From contig RFZI01000002.1 of the NCBI GenBank assembly GCA_009920775.1, forward strand, positions 1 to 59,325: a DNA stretch of 59,325 bases, read 5' to 3'. The translations under genes were made by a program, and so were the position numbers. Position 1 is the stretch's first letter; each line of letters starts with the position of its first letter. This DNA comes from Paracoccaceae bacterium. Its GTDB lineage: Bacteria > Pseudomonadota > Alphaproteobacteria > Rhodobacterales > Rhodobacteraceae. A model generated the notes under the pieces. It searched no databases. It saw only the letters and a program-made list of their open reading frames with translations, and was not told where the DNA came from. Shown here piece after piece: positions 26,365-36,490 of this stretch.

Positions 26365-26365
26365 C

Positions 26366-28621
26366 TCAGTTCACCTTGCAGGCGGCAATCGCCGCCATGT
26401 TGTAGATGTCGTTCAAGGTCGACACGGTCGAACAGATCTGGATCGGCTTATCGACACCAACAAGGATCGGGCCGATCACGGTGGCGCCGGCCATTTCCTG
26501 CATGAGCTTGACCGAGATCGAGGCCGAATGGCGGGCCGGAACGACGAGGACGTTGGCGGGGCCGGTCAGACGGCTGAAGGGGTATTGCTCCATCGCGCGG
26601 GGATTGAGGGCCACGTCGACGGTCATCTCGCCTTCGTATTCGAAATCGACCCCGCGCGCGTCGAGAACCCTGGGCGCCCGGTGCATCTTTTCGGCCCGCT
26701 CCGACACCGGATAACCGAAGGTCGAGAACGACAGGAACGCGACGCGGGGTTCGAGGCCGAGGTCGCGAGCCACCTCGGCGCCGCGTGTGGCGATATTGGC
26801 GAGGTCTTCTTCGTCGGGCCATTCGTGCACGAGCGTATCGGCGATCAAGACGATGCGGCCCTTGTTGAGCACAGCGGAAACGCCAACGGCACCGGAGGCC
26901 GGGCTTGCATCAAAGACATGGTTGATCAGCTCAAGCACATGAGCCGATTTGCGCGTCGCGCCGGTCACCAGCCCATCGCCGTGCCCATGCGCCAACATCA
27001 GCGCACCAAAGACATGGCGATCGCGGGCGGCGAGGCGGTGAATGTCGGCGCGGTCAAAGCCTTTGCGCTGAAGGCGGTTGTAAAGGAAAGCCTTGTAATC
27101 ATCGAGGTGTTCGGTGTTGGCGGCGTTGTAGACCGAGATCTCGGGAACGGCATCAGCCATGCCTTCGGCTGTAAGCTTTTCGCGCACATCGTTTTCGCGG
27201 CCGATCACCAAGGCGCGGCCCATGCCCGAACGCTGATACTGAACCGCGGCACGCAAAACGCGGGGATCGTCGCCCTCGGCGAAGATGATATCTGCCTGCG
27301 CGGTGCGGGCGCGGGCGTGGATGCCGCGCAGGATGCCCGCTGTCGGGTCCATCCGGCCCTTCAGGATCTGGATATAGGCCTCCATGTCGATGATCGGGCG
27401 GCGGGCAACGCCGGTCTTCATGCCCGCGCGCGCAACCGCGGGCGGGATTCGATAGATCAGACGCGGATCAAAGGGGGTCGGAATGATGTAATCGCGCCCA
27501 AAGGCCAGCTTGCGGCCATAGGCAACAGCAACCTCGTCGGGCACATCTTCGCGTGCGAGTTCGGCGAGCGCTTCGGCGCAGGCGATCTTCATCTCGTCAT
27601 TGATAGCGCGGGCGTGGATATCGAGCGCGCCGCGGAAGAGATAGGGAAAGCCGAGAACGTTGTTCACCTGATTTGGATAATCGCTGCGCCCCGTGGCAAC
27701 GATCGCATCTTCGCGCACGGCATGGGCCTCTTCCGGCGTGATCTCGGGATCGGGGTTGGCCATCGCAAAGATCACCGGATTCGGCGCCATCGACTCGACC
27801 ATCTTCGGCGTCACCGCGCCTTTGGCCGAAACCCCAAGGAAGACATCGGCCCCGTCCATCGCCTCTTCCAGCGTCCGCAGGTCTGTTTTGACCGCGTGGG
27901 CCGATTTCCACTGGTTCATGCCCTCAGTGCGGCCCTGATAGATCACGCCCTTGGTATCGCACATGATGCAGTTTTCATGCCGCGCGCCCATGGTCTTGAG
28001 AAGCTCAAGGCAGGCAATCCCTGCCGCCCCCGCGCCATTCAAAACGATCCGGCAGTCTTCGATCTTTTTCCCCGAGATATGCAGCGCGTTGATGAGGCCC
28101 GCCGCGCAGATCACCGCCGTCCCGTGTTGGTCGTCGTGGAAGACGGGGATATCCATCTCTTCCTTGAGCCGCTGCTCGATGATGAAACACTCGGGCGCCT
28201 TGATGTCTTCAAGGTTGATGCCGCCAAAGGTCGGACCCATGAGGCGGACGGCATTGCAGAAGGCGTCGGGGTCTTCGGTATCGAGCTCAATGTCGATCGA
28301 GTTCACATCGGCAAAGCGCTTGAAGAGAACAGACTTGCCCTCCATCACAGGCTTCGATGCCAGCGCCCCAAGGTTGCCAAGGCCCAGAACAGCCGTGCCG
28401 TTGGAGATAACGGCCACAAGGTTGCCCTTGTTGGTATAGTCATAGGCCGTTTCCGGCGCGGCGTGGATTTCCTCGCAAGGAACGGCCACGCCCGGCGAAT
28501 AGGCTAGGCTCAGGTCGCGCTGGGTCGCCATCGGCACCGTCGCCGTGACCTCCCATTTGCCGGGGGTCGGCTCCAAATGGAACCTCAGAGCGTCTTCGCG
28601 GGAAACCCGGACCTTTGCCAT
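26366..28621 (-). CDS. maeB: NADP-dependent malic enzyme with phosphotransacetylase-like C-terminus
   Basis: 751 residues from the ATG at 28621 (GGAG eight bases upstream). The open frame continues to 29392 but lies antisense to mutS and has no similarity. Decarboxylates malate to pyruvate with NADPH. Malic domain (1-~430): YSPGVAVPCEEI, YTNKGNLVAVISNGTAVLGLGN, FHDDQHGTAVI, NGAGAAGIACLELL (nucleotide site), FAMANPDPEI. The C-terminal ~320 residues are a phosphate acetyltransferase-like domain (FAEGDDPRVLRAA, SAHVLELINHVF, SVKLMQEMAGATVIGPIL) that is regulatory in this class. Divergent from mutS. Confidence 0.96.
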   Translation of the reverse strand: MAKVRVSREDALRFHLEPTPGKWEVTATVPMATQRDLSLAYSPGVAVPCEEIHAAPETAYDYTNKGNLVAVISNGTAVLGLGNLGALASKPVMEGKSVLFKRFADVNSIDIELDTEDPDAFCNAVRLMGPTFGGINLEDIKAPECFIIEQRLKEEMDIPVFHDDQHGTAVICAAGLINALHISGKKIEDCRIVLNGAGAAGIACLELLKTMGARHENCIMCDTKGVIYQGRTEGMNQWKSAHAVKTDLRTLEEAMDGADVFLGVSAKGAVTPKMVESMAPNPVIFAMANPDPEITPEEAHAVREDAIVATGRSDYPNQVNNVLGFPYLFRGALDIHARAINDEMKIACAEALAELAREDVPDEVAVAYGRKLAFGRDYIIPTPFDPRLIYRIPPAVARAGMKTGVARRPIIDMEAYIQILKGRMDPTAGILRGIHARARTAQADIIFAEGDDPRVLRAAVQYQRSGMGRALVIGRENDVREKLTAEGMADAVPEISVYNAANTEHLDDYKAFLYNRLQRKGFDRADIHRLAARDRHVFGALMLAHGHGDGLVTGATRKSAHVLELINHVFDASPASGAVGVSAVLNKGRIVLIADTLVHEWPDEEDLANIATRGAEVARDLGLEPRVAFLSFSTFGYPVSERAEKMHRAPRVLDARGVDFEYEGEMTVDVALNPRAMEQYPFSRLTGPANVLVVPARHSASISVKLMQEMAGATVIGPILVGVDKPIQICSTVSTLNDIYNMAAIAACKVN

Positions 28622-28647
28622 TCTACAATCTCCAAATCTTCCAGACC

Positions 28648-28677
28648 GGAATAGCGGTTGCGGCATATGGGCCGCAA
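28648..28677 (-). promoter_or_regulatory. Possible maeB promoter with embedded palindrome
   Basis: TTGCGG (28677-28672) and TATTCC (28653-28648) are 18 nt apart on the minus strand, some 27 nt from the maeB start. A perfect 7-bp inverted repeat (28658-28664 with 28671-28677) covers the -35 box and spacer and could be an operator. No regulator is identified. Confidence 0.35.
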
Positions 28678-28747
28678 TGCCTTCGTTTTCGGCTTTCGTC
28701 GCTAACATCCACTGGATAGGGTCTTTGCGAAAGACCAAGGGGGGAAA

Positions 28748-31384
28748 ATGAACGCCGCAGCGGGCACCGTCACGCCGATGATGGCGCAATATCTCGAGAT
28801 CAAGGCAAACCACCCCGGTGCGCTCTTGTTCTATCGGATGGGCGATTTCTACGAGATGTTCTTCGACGATGCCGTGGCGGCTTCGGCGGCGCTCGATATC
28901 GCGTTGACGAAACGCGGCCAGCATCTGGGCGAGGAGATCCCGATGTGCGGCGTGCCGGTTCATTCCGCCGAGGGCTATCTCCTGACGCTGATCCGCAAAG
29001 GATTTCGCGTGGCTGTTTGCGAGCAACTCGAAGATCCCGCCGAGGCAAAGAAACGCGGCTCCAAGTCGGTCGTGAAACGCGATGTGGTGCGTTTGGTAAC
29101 GCCCGGCACCCTTACCGAGGACAGCCTTCTCGACGCCCGCCGCCACAACTTCCTTGCAGCCTTCGCGCAGGTGCGCGAGGCCTCGGCACTCGCTTGGGTC
29201 GATATCTCGACCGGCGGGTTTCACGTCATGTCCTGCGCGCCCGCCCGCCTTTCGCCCGAACTGTCGCGCCTCGCCCCGCGCGAGGTGATCCTTGCCGATG
29301 GTGACGATTCCGGCTGGCAATCCATCGTTCGCGAGTCGGGCGCATCGCCCACGCTTTTGGGCAAGGCCGCGTTTGACAGCACGAACGGCCAAAAACGGCT
29401 ATGTGGCCTTTTTAGTGTCGACAACCTCGACGCTTTCGGCAGCTTTGATCTGGCCCAGATCGCCGCCATGTCGGCCATCGCCGAATACCTCGAGATCACG
29501 CAAAAGGGGAACCTACCCCTCCTGCGGCCGCCGGTCCTCGAGGCCGAAGCCGCGAATATGCAGATCGACGCGACCACGCGCCGGTCGCTTGAACTCACCG
29601 CTTCGATGAACGGCGGCCGCGCGGGATCGCTCCTTTCGACGATCGACCGCACCTCGACCTCGGGCGGGGCGCGGCTTTTGGAGCGCAGGCTTTCCAGCCC
29701 CTCGTGCCACCTCGAGACAATCCTCGAGCGGCAGACCTCGGTCGCATGGCTTCTCGAAAACACCCGCCTCGCTGCCGATCTTGGCGGGCTCCTTCGGGCA
29801 AGCCACGATGTCGACCGCGCCCTTTCCCGCCTCGCGCTTGACCGCGGCGGCCCGCGCGATATGGCGGCGATCCGCGATACGGCGGCGATTGCGGCGAAGG
29901 TACAAGAACGGCTTTCTGGCGATGCACCCTCCGCAATCGCGTCGGCCGCCGAAAATCTGATTGGCCTCTCCGAGATCGTCGATCATCTCGATGCCGCGCT
30001 GGTCGCCGAGCCGCCGCTCCTCTCCCGCGACGGCGGCTATGTCGCGCCGGGCTATGACGCCGACCTCGACGAGGCGCGCGAGCTGCGCGATCACGGGCGC
30101 GGCGTGATTGCGGGTATGCAGGCCGATTATGCCGAGCTGGCGGGCGTCTCGTCGCTCAAGATCAAGCACAACAACGTTCTGGGCTATTTCATCGAGACCA
30201 CGGCGACCCACGCCGAAAAGATGATGGCCCCGCCCTTGAACGAGACCTTCATCCACCGTCAGACCACCGCCAACCAGATCCGCTTCACGACGGTAAAGCT
30301 CTCGGAAATCGAGACGCGCATCCTTAACGCAGGCGCCCACGCGCTCGAGATCGAAAAGCGCATCTATGCCGAACTCGCCGCCGCGATCATCGCGAGCGCG
30401 GACCGCATTTCCGCCATGGCCCGCGCCTTGGCCGAGATCGACGTGGCGCTTTCCATGGCGGCTCTTGCGCGAGACGAGGATTGGTGCAGGCCAGAGCTCG
30501 ACTCTTCCCGCGCCTTCGAGATCACCGGCGGGCGGCATCCTGTCGTCGAGGCAGCGCTTCGTAAATCGGGCGAGCCTTTCATCGCCAATGACTGCGATCT
30601 GAGCGCTGCGCCGATCTGGCTTTTGACCGGCCCCAACATGGCCGGTAAATCGACCTTCCTGCGCCAGAACGCCCTCATCGCCATTCTCGCCCAAGCGGGC
30701 GGATACGTTCCCGCCGCCTCGGCGCATATCGGCATCGTCAGCCAGATTTTCAGCCGCGTTGGCGCGTCCGATGATCTTGCGCGGGGGCGGTCGACCTTCA
30801 TGGTTGAAATGGTCGAGACCGCCGCGATCCTCAATCAGGCGGACGATCGCGCCTTGGTGATCCTCGACGAGATCGGCCGCGGCACGGCCACCTATGACGG
30901 CCTTTCGATCGCTTGGGCGACGCTTGAGCATCTGCACGATGTGAACCGCTGTCGCGCCCTTTTCGCGACCCACTATCACGAGATGGGGGCGTTGGCCGCC
31001 AAGCTGAGCGGTGTCGACAACGCCACAGTCGCGGTCAAAGAGTGGGAAGGCGACGTGATCTTCCTCCACGAGGTCCGCAAGGGAACGGCCGACCGCAGCT
31101 ATGGCGTTCAGGTCGCGCGGCTTGCGGGCCTGCCGCCCGCCGTGGTCGCCCGCGCGAAGGTTGTTCTGGAGGCTTTGGAAAAAGGCGAGCGCGAAGGCGG
31201 GGCAAACCGCAAGGCGCTGATTGACGATCTGCCGCTTTTCTCTGCCACGCCCGCGCCCATCACAGCGAAGGCAAAGCCCTCGGTTGTCGAAGATCGCTTG
31301 AAGGAAGTCCTGCCCGACGACCTATCGCCGCGCGAAGCCCTTGATCTGATCTACGAGCTTTGCGGGCTTTTGAGCAAAGACTAG
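28748..31384 (+). CDS. mutS: DNA mismatch repair protein MutS
   Basis: 878 residues, full length. Mismatch-reading motif [11 protein letters not shown] (~residues 28-38, Phe-x-Glu), connector and lever domains, then the ATPase: Walker [10 protein letters not shown] (~628-636), ST-motif and Walker [18 protein letters not shown], and [20 protein letters not shown] precedes the start, behind a perfect 7-bp hairpin (28720-28736). The stop is in CTAG shared with the convergent grpE gene. Confidence 0.97.
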   Translation: MNAAAGTVTPMMAQYLEIKANHPGALLFYRMGDFYEMFFDDAVAASAALDIALTKRGQHLGEEIPMCGVPVHSAEGYLLTLIRKGFRVAVCEQLEDPAEAKKRGSKSVVKRDVVRLVTPGTLTEDSLLDARRHNFLAAFAQVREASALAWVDISTGGFHVMSCAPARLSPELSRLAPREVILADGDDSGWQSIVRESGASPTLLGKAAFDSTNGQKRLCGLFSVDNLDAFGSFDLAQIAAMSAIAEYLEITQKGNLPLLRPPVLEAEAANMQIDATTRRSLELTASMNGGRAGSLLSTIDRTSTSGGARLLERRLSSPSCHLETILERQTSVAWLLENTRLAADLGGLLRASHDVDRALSRLALDRGGPRDMAAIRDTAAIAAKVQERLSGDAPSAIASAAENLIGLSEIVDHLDAALVAEPPLLSRDGGYVAPGYDADLDEARELRDHGRGVIAGMQADYAELAGVSSLKIKHNNVLGYFIETTATHAEKMMAPPLNETFIHRQTTANQIRFTTVKLSEIETRILNAGAHALEIEKRIYAELAAAIIASADRISAMARALAEIDVALSMAALARDEDWCRPELDSSRAFEITGGRHPVVEAALRKSGEPFIANDCDLSAAPIWLLTGPNMAGKSTFLRQNALIAILAQAGGYVPAASAHIGIVSQIFSRVGASDDLARGRSTFMVEMVETAAILNQADDRALVILDEIGRGTATYDGLSIAWATLEHLHDVNRCRALFATHYHEMGALAAKLSGVDNATVAVKEWEGDVIFLHEVRKGTADRSYGVQVARLAGLPPAVVARAKVVLEALEKGEREGGANRKALIDDLPLFSATPAPITAKAKPSVVEDRLKEVLPDDLSPREALDLIYELCGLLSKD

Positions 31385-31944
31385 TTGGCCGGCGCCGACG
31401 AGACGCCAACCTGCGCGGGGCGCAGCAGGCGGTCGTGCAGCATGAAGCCGTCGGCGCTTACTTGAATGATGTCGCCCGCTTTGGTGCCGGGAAGCGGGGC
31501 TTCGAACATCGCCTGATGCATCTGCGGATCGAACCGGTCGCCCACCTCAGGCGAAACGCGAACAATCCCGTGCTTCTGAAAGACGTTGAGCAGCTCGCGC
31601 ATGGTCAGCTCGATCCCCTCGACAAAGGCGGCCGCGGTTTCGCGCTGTTCGTCGGAAATTGCCTGAAGGGCGCGGTTGAGGCTGTCGTAGACCGGCAGAA
31701 GATCGCGTGCGAGTTTGGAGCCGCCATAGTTTTCGGCCTCGCGCCGGTCGCGCTCGGCACGCTTGCGGGCGTTTTCAGCATCCGCCAGAGCCCGCATGAA
31801 CCGATCCTTGAACTCGTCACGCTCGGCCTTGAGCGCTTCGACCTCGCCAACCTCTTCGGTCGCCGCATCGGCGCCGGTTTCGATCTCGTCAGCTTCGGCG
31901 GCCAGTTCGTCGAGGGATTTCGGTTCTTGATTCTGCTCGTTCAT
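31381..31944 (-). CDS. grpE: Nucleotide exchange factor GrpE
   Basis: 187 residues. Exchange factor for DnaK. N-terminal charged disordered/coiled segment (~1-50), long coiled coil with [31 protein letters not shown], and the C-terminal beta domain [14 protein letters not shown]...[35 protein letters not shown] precedes the start. It follows hrcA by 12 bases, the common heat-shock pair. The stop overlaps the mutS stop in CTAG. Confidence 0.96.
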   Translation of the reverse strand: MNEQNQEPKSLDELAAEADEIETGADAATEEVGEVEALKAERDEFKDRFMRALADAENARKRAERDRREAENYGGSKLARDLLPVYDSLNRALQAISDEQRETAAAFVEGIELTMRELLNVFQKHGIVRVSPEVGDRFDPQMHQAMFEAPLPGTKAGDIIQVSADGFMLHDRLLRPAQVGVSSAPAN

Positions 31945-31956
31945 ATTCGTCTTCCT

Positions 31957-33018
31957 TTAGCTCCGGTCGGTCATGAGCCGCCCGACCAGCTGGGCAGTGT
32001 AATTCACAATCGGAACGATCCGCCCATAGTTCAGGCGGGTCGGCCCGATGACGCCAACGGCGCCGATAATCTTTCGGTCGGCGTTCATATAGGGAGAAAC
32101 AACCAAAGAGGAACCCGAAAGTGAGAAAAGCTTGTTCTCTGAGCCGATAAAAATGCGGACGCCCTCGCCACCCTCGGCCAGTTCGAGGAAATCAGCGATA
32201 TCGCGCTTGCGTTCGAGGTCGTCAAAGAGGGTCCGGATGCGTTCGAGATCCTGCGCTTCGGCGTCTGCCAAAAGGTTGCTTCGGCCGCGCACGATGAGGC
32301 GCTCAGTCGTTTCGCCCTGATCCTGCCAGACCGCCATGCCGCTTTCGACAAGGGCGCGTGCCAGAACGTCGATCTCTTGCCGACGGGCGGCGATTTCCTT
32401 GGCGATGGCGCGGCCAAGTTCGCTAAGCGTTTTGCCCTCGGCGATGGCGTTGATGAAATTGGCGGCCTCGCGCATCGACGAAGGCGTTTGCCCGAGCGGC
32501 GGCTGGAAGATGCGGTTTTCGACGTGACCGTCAGCAAAGACAAGGACAACGAGCGCGCGATCGGGGCCGAGCGAGACGAATTCGATATGGCGGATCGGGG
32601 CCTCATGCTTCGGTGTCAGCACAAGGCTCGCCCCACGCGTCACGCCGGAAAGGGCTGCACCCACGCGATCAAGAAGCGCGCCGACGTCGCCTTTGTTGTC
32701 GCCCAAGGTGTTGTCGATTTTCTCGCGGTCTTCGCCGGCGAGATCGCCCACCTCGAGAAGCCCATCGACAAACATCCGCAGGCCCGCCTGCGTCGGCACG
32801 CGGCCGGCGCTGACATGGGGGCTGCCTAAAAGGCCGAGAAATTCGAGATCCTGCATCACGTTGCGGATCGTCGCGGCGCTGACCTTTTCGGATAGGGTTC
32901 GTGTCAATGTCCGCGACCCGACTGGCGCGCCTGTTTCCAGATAGGCCTCGACCACACGCCGGAAAACCTCGCGCGAGCGGTCGTTCAGCTCATCCATCAT
33001 TGGCGTCTTGTCGGGCAT
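31957..33018 (-). CDS. hrcA: Heat-inducible transcription repressor HrcA
   Basis: 353 residues. Represses groESL/dnaK-type operons at CIRCE. N-terminal winged helix (ETGAPVGSRTLTRTLSEKVSAATIRNVMQDLEFLGLL, ~28-65; AGRVPTQAGLRMFVDGLL) and the C-terminal GAF-like body ending GAVGVIGPTRLNYGRIVPIVNYTAQ. Start ATG at 33018 with GGAG six bases ahead. I do not see a CIRCE element in the 113 bases upstream, so autoregulation by CIRCE is unsupported here. Divergent from rph. Confidence 0.95.
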   Translation of the reverse strand: MPDKTPMMDELNDRSREVFRRVVEAYLETGAPVGSRTLTRTLSEKVSAATIRNVMQDLEFLGLLGSPHVSAGRVPTQAGLRMFVDGLLEVGDLAGEDREKIDNTLGDNKGDVGALLDRVGAALSGVTRGASLVLTPKHEAPIRHIEFVSLGPDRALVVLVFADGHVENRIFQPPLGQTPSSMREAANFINAIAEGKTLSELGRAIAKEIAARRQEIDVLARALVESGMAVWQDQGETTERLIVRGRSNLLADAEAQDLERIRTLFDDLERKRDIADFLELAEGGEGVRIFIGSENKLFSLSGSSLVVSPYMNADRKIIGAVGVIGPTRLNYGRIVPIVNYTAQLVGRLMTDRS

Positions 33019-33043
33019 TCGCCACTCCGTCAGGGACCGAAGA

Positions 33044-33072
33044 AATTAAAGCGATGCGCGAGGCAACGTCAA
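33044..33072 (-). promoter_or_regulatory. Predicted promoter of hrcA-grpE
   Basis: Minus strand TTGACG (33072-33067) and TTAATT (33049-33044) are separated by exactly 17 nt, ~26 nt before the hrcA start. It resembles a vegetative rather than a clear sigma-32 promoter. Confidence 0.4.
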
Positions 33073-33078
33073 TCGGGG

Positions 33079-33107
33079 TTGGATTTGAACTGCGGTAAGC
33101 GTATCTG
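33079..33107 (+). promoter_or_regulatory. Possible promoter of rph-rdgB-hemW
   Basis: TTGGAT (33079-33084) and TATCTG (33102-33107) with 17-nt spacing, ~25 nt ahead of the rph start. A moderate match. Confidence 0.35.
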
Positions 33108-33131
33108 GCCCTGAAACGACAGGAGAATGCC

Positions 33132-33839
33132 ATGCGCCCGTCCGGCCGAAAGACCGATGAACTTCGCCCGATTTCCATTGAGGTGGGCGTCAGCCGCCAT
33201 GCAGAGGGTTCTTGCCTGATCAAGGCGGGGGATACTCATGTGCTGTGCACCGCGACGATTGACGAAAAGGTTCCGCCGTTTCTGCGGAACAGCGGCCTCG
33301 GCTGGGTGACTGCCGAATACGGGATGCTGCCGCGCGCGACCAACACTCGGATGCGGCGCGAGGCGAAAGACGGCCAATCGGGCCGCACGCAGGAGATTCA
33401 GCGCTTGATCGGGCGGAGCCTTCGCGCGGGTGTAGATCGCGTGGCTTTGGGCGAGCGCCAGATCGTCATCGACTGTGATGTGATTCAGGCCGATGGCGGC
33501 ACCCGCTGCGCATCGATCACCGGCGGTTGGGTTGCGCTGCGGCTTGCGGTCAACAAGCTTTTGAAGGCCGGCGCCATCGTCACCGACCCGCTGATGGATC
33601 CGGTCGCGGCGGTCAGCTGCGGGATCTACGCCGGACAGCCGGTGCTTGACCTCGACTATCCCGAAGATAGCGAGGCCGGCGTTGACGGCAATTTCGTTAT
33701 GGCTGGATCAAAGCTGATCGAGGTCCAGATGTCGGCCGAGGGCTCGACCTATTCCCGCGCCCAGATGAATGCGCTTCTCGATCTTGCCGAGAAGGGGGTG
33801 GGCGAGCTTGTGGCGGCACAGTTGGCGGCCACGAAATGA
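33132..33839 (+). CDS. rph: Ribonuclease PH
   Basis: 235 residues, the usual length. Phosphorolytic 3'-5' exoribonuclease trimming tRNA 3' ends. [75 protein letters not shown] (phosphate- and metal-binding) are all intact. First gene of rph-rdgB-hemW; its stop overlaps the rdgB start by four bases. Confidence 0.96.
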   Translation: MRPSGRKTDELRPISIEVGVSRHAEGSCLIKAGDTHVLCTATIDEKVPPFLRNSGLGWVTAEYGMLPRATNTRMRREAKDGQSGRTQEIQRLIGRSLRAGVDRVALGERQIVIDCDVIQADGGTRCASITGGWVALRLAVNKLLKAGAIVTDPLMDPVAAVSCGIYAGQPVLDLDYPEDSEAGVDGNFVMAGSKLIEVQMSAEGSTYSRAQMNALLDLAEKGVGELVAAQLAATK

Positions 33840-34447
33840 CCCGTAAGTTTGACGGCTCCCACCTCGTCGTCGCGACGCACAACGCGGGCAAGCTCGAGGA
33901 AATTCAGGCGCTGCTCGAACCCTACGGGATTTCCGTCAGCTCCAACGCCGATCACGGATTGCCAGAGCCGGAGGAAACCGAAACCACCTTTGCCGGCAAC
34001 GCGCGGATCAAGGCCCATGCGGCCGCCAAGGCGACCGGCCTTCCGGCACTTGCCGATGACAGCGGGATAGAGGTCGACGGGCTTGGAGGCCAACCGGGGG
34101 TCTATACCGCCGATTGGGCCGAGGGATCGAATGGGCGCGATTTCGTGCGGGCTATGACCAAAACTTGGACCATGCTTGAAGAGGCAAACGCGCCCTACCC
34201 GCGTACTGCTCGGTTCTGTTGCACGCTCGTTCTCGCTTGGCCCGATGGACATGACGAGGTGTTTCCCGGAGTGATGAAGGGCGAGGTCGTCTGGCCGATG
34301 CGCGGCAATCAGGGCCACGGATATGATCCGATCTTCCAGCCCGAAGGCTATGACCAAACCTTCGGCGAGATGGACCGCTGGGAGAAGAACAAAATCAGCC
34401 ACCGCGCGGACGCCTTCCGCAAGCTCGTTGCAGGTTGTTTTGCCTGA
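33836..34447 (+). CDS. rdgB: XTP/dITP diphosphatase (non-canonical purine NTP pyrophosphatase)
   Basis: 203 residues. Removes XTP, dITP and ITP from the nucleotide pool. [48 protein letters not shown] (substrate and catalytic Asp), and [18 protein letters not shown] near the C-terminus. ATGA overlap with rph. It overlaps the TTG start of hemW by eight bases. Confidence 0.95.
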   Translation: MTRKFDGSHLVVATHNAGKLEEIQALLEPYGISVSSNADHGLPEPEETETTFAGNARIKAHAAAKATGLPALADDSGIEVDGLGGQPGVYTADWAEGSNGRDFVRAMTKTWTMLEEANAPYPRTARFCCTLVLAWPDGHDEVFPGVMKGEVVWPMRGNQGHGYDPIFQPEGYDQTFGEMDRWEKNKISHRADAFRKLVAGCFA

Positions 34448-35597
34448 GGATTGGGAAAACGGGGGCTTTGCCCTTTATCTTCACTGGCCCTTTTGCCAAT
34501 CGAAGTGCCCCTATTGCGATTTCAACAGCCATGTTGCCGCCGAGATTGACCAAGCCCGCTGGGAGCGCGCCTATCGTGCCGAGATTGACCGCGTTGCAGG
34601 GCTGACATCGGGGCGCGTCCTTCGCTCTGTCTTTTTCGGTGGTGGTACGCCGAGCTTGATGCACCCCGATCTCGTTGCCGCAATTCTTGAGAGAATCCGC
34701 CGCAGTTGGCGCACGAGCAATTCATTCGAGGTCACGCTCGAAGCCAACCCCACCTCTGTTGAGGCGGGGCGGTTTGCCGGCTATCGCGATGCCGGTGTCA
34801 ACCGGATTTCCATGGGAATTCAGGCGCTTAACGACCCCGACCTCAAGGCGCTCGGGCGGCTTCACAGCGCGGCCGAGGCGCTAGAGGCTTTTGAGATAGC
34901 GCGTCGTCTTTTTGATCGCGTCAGCTTCGATCTGATCTATGCGAGGCAGGATCAATCGCTGGCCGCCTGGCGAGAAGAGCTTGGCCGAGCGCTTTCTCTC
35001 GCTGTCGATCATCTCTCGCTGTATCAGCTGACAATTGAAGACGGCACCGCTTTTGGCGCGAGGGCAGCCGCAGGAAAACTGCGCGGCATTCCTGACGAAG
35101 ACCTAGCCGCAGATCTTTATGAGGCAACCCAAGAGCTTTGCGAAAACGCCGGGTTTCCGGCCTATGAAGTCTCTAATCATGCCAAAACAGGTGCCCAGAG
35201 CCTGCACAACTGCGTCTATTGGGAGTATGGCGACTACGCTGGAATCGGCCCGGGCGCGCACGGCCGGCTGACGCTAGACGGGATCCGTTATGCGACTGAT
35301 ACGCCACGCTTGCCGGGTGCATGGCTTGAGCGGGTTGAGGCCCATGAGAGCGGAGGGCTTTCGTCTGAAGCCCTAACCCCAGAGGAACAATTTTCCGAAT
35401 TTCTATTGATGGGTCTGAGGCTTCGAGAGGGTGTTGATTTGGCCCGCTTGGACAGGTTGAAACCGGCTGAGTTCGCAATGAATTACAACCGGTTAATTGA
35501 CTCCGGGCATCTTGAGATTGCGGACGGACGGCTTCGCACTAGCGCCCTTGGCCGTCCGGTGTTGAATGCCGTTCTGCGCGAGATTCTCGGCGCCTAG
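34440..35597 (+). CDS. hemW: HemW-type radical SAM haem chaperone (HemN-like)
   Basis: 385 residues from a TTG at 34440, preceded by AGG, giving (M)[18 protein letters not shown], the usual family start. The frame extends upstream to 34323 only as an overlap of rdgB. Radical SAM cluster C-x3-C-x2-C in CQSKCPYCDFNSH (~residues 19-30); FFGGGTPSLM; RISMGIQALND; DLIYARQDQSL; NCVYWEYGDYAGIGPGAHG. HemW proteins are haem chaperones rather than coproporphyrinogen oxidases. Ends on a CTAG shared with parB. Confidence 0.9.
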   Translation: MPEDWENGGFALYLHWPFCQSKCPYCDFNSHVAAEIDQARWERAYRAEIDRVAGLTSGRVLRSVFFGGGTPSLMHPDLVAAILERIRRSWRTSNSFEVTLEANPTSVEAGRFAGYRDAGVNRISMGIQALNDPDLKALGRLHSAAEALEAFEIARRLFDRVSFDLIYARQDQSLAAWREELGRALSLAVDHLSLYQLTIEDGTAFGARAAAGKLRGIPDEDLAADLYEATQELCENAGFPAYEVSNHAKTGAQSLHNCVYWEYGDYAGIGPGAHGRLTLDGIRYATDTPRLPGAWLERVEAHESGGLSSEALTPEEQFSEFLLMGLRLREGVDLARLDRLKPAEFAMNYNRLIDSGHLEIADGRLRTSALGRPVLNAVLREILGA

Positions 35598-36490
35598 CCG
35601 CCCGACAGAAGGCGAAGGAGATCATCCAGCTGATCCAGGTTCCGATAGCGGAGCGTGATCTCGCCCGACTCTTTTCCTGACTCGTGTTTGATCGATACGC
35701 CCATTTTCAGCGTCGCTGCGAGTTCATTCTCAATCGCAATGGTATCGGCGTCGCGCTCGGTGTGGGGTTTCGACTTCTTGTCGGCCTTCTCGGCCTTGTT
35801 AGAGGCTTTTTTCGCGAGCGACTCGGTCTGTCGGACCGAGAGACCCTTGACGATGATTTGACGCGCAAGCGCCATCGGGTTTTCGGCCCCAACAAGGGCC
35901 CGGGCATGGCCGGCGCTTAGGCGGCCATCGGTTACAAGCGCCTGAACATCGTTGGGGAGCGTAAGCAGGCGCAGAAGGTTGGCGATGTGGCTCCGGCTCT
36001 TGCCGAGGCCGGTCGCGATCTGTTCCTGCGTATGGCCAAAGCGATCCATCAGCTGACGATAGGCCGCCGCCTCGTCGATTGCGTTGAGATCGGCGCGCTG
36101 GATATTCTCGATAATCGCAACTTCGAGGACCTCTGAATCAGAGAAATCGCGTACAAGAACAGGAACTTGGTGAAGCCCGGCCACTTGAGAGGCACGCCAG
36201 CGACGCTCGCCGGCGACAATCTCATAGTGGCCGTCGCGATTTGGATCCTTGCGTACGATCAGCGGCTGGATGACGCCCTTTTCCGCAATCGAGGCGGCAA
36301 GATCCTCAAGTGCCTGAGGATCGAAGGCGCGGCGCGGCTGGTCGGGGTTGGGGTGCAGGCGGTCGATCGGCAGCGAAACCTCGCGGCGATCGGCATCCGC
36401 CGACGCTGAGTCTTCTTTGGGCGAAACATCCGACAAAAGAGCCGAGAGTCCTCGACCCAACCCTCTGTTTTTAATAGGTTTATCTGCCAT
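35594..36490 (-). CDS. parB: Chromosome partitioning protein ParB
   Basis: 298 residues from the ATG at 36490 ([21 protein letters not shown]); the upstream extension to 36568 lies inside parA. ParB is a CTP-dependent clamp loaded at parS. N-terminal ParA-interacting [10 protein letters not shown]; ParB/Srx domain with [12 protein letters not shown]; helix-turn-helix [25 protein letters not shown]-terminal dimerisation domain after a Lys/Glu-rich linker. Overlaps parA by 11 bases. Two parS sites are 1.4 and 3.3 kb away. Confidence 0.96.
   Translation of the reverse strand: MADKPIKNRGLGRGLSALLSDVSPKEDSASADADRREVSLPIDRLHPNPDQPRRAFDPQALEDLAASIAEKGVIQPLIVRKDPNRDGHYEIVAGERRWRASQVAGLHQVPVLVRDFSDSEVLEVAIIENIQRADLNAIDEAAAYRQLMDRFGHTQEQIATGLGKSRSHIANLLRLLTLPNDVQALVTDGRLSAGHARALVGAENPMALARQIIVKGLSVRQTESLAKKASNKAEKADKKSKPHTERDADTIAIENELAATLKMGVSIKHESGKESGEITLRYRNLDQLDDLLRLLSGG

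Noticed and set aside
26336-28507. 723-residue forward-strand open frame
   Set aside because: Antisense to maeB, whose domains are complete.
28622-29392. Extension of maeB to a 1008-residue protein
   Set aside because: The upstream 257 residues lie antisense to mutS and the ATG at 28621 has a good ribosome-binding site.
33019-33131. CIRCE element ahead of hrcA
   Set aside because: No TTAGCACTC-N9-GAGTGCTAA-like sequence is visible in the gap.
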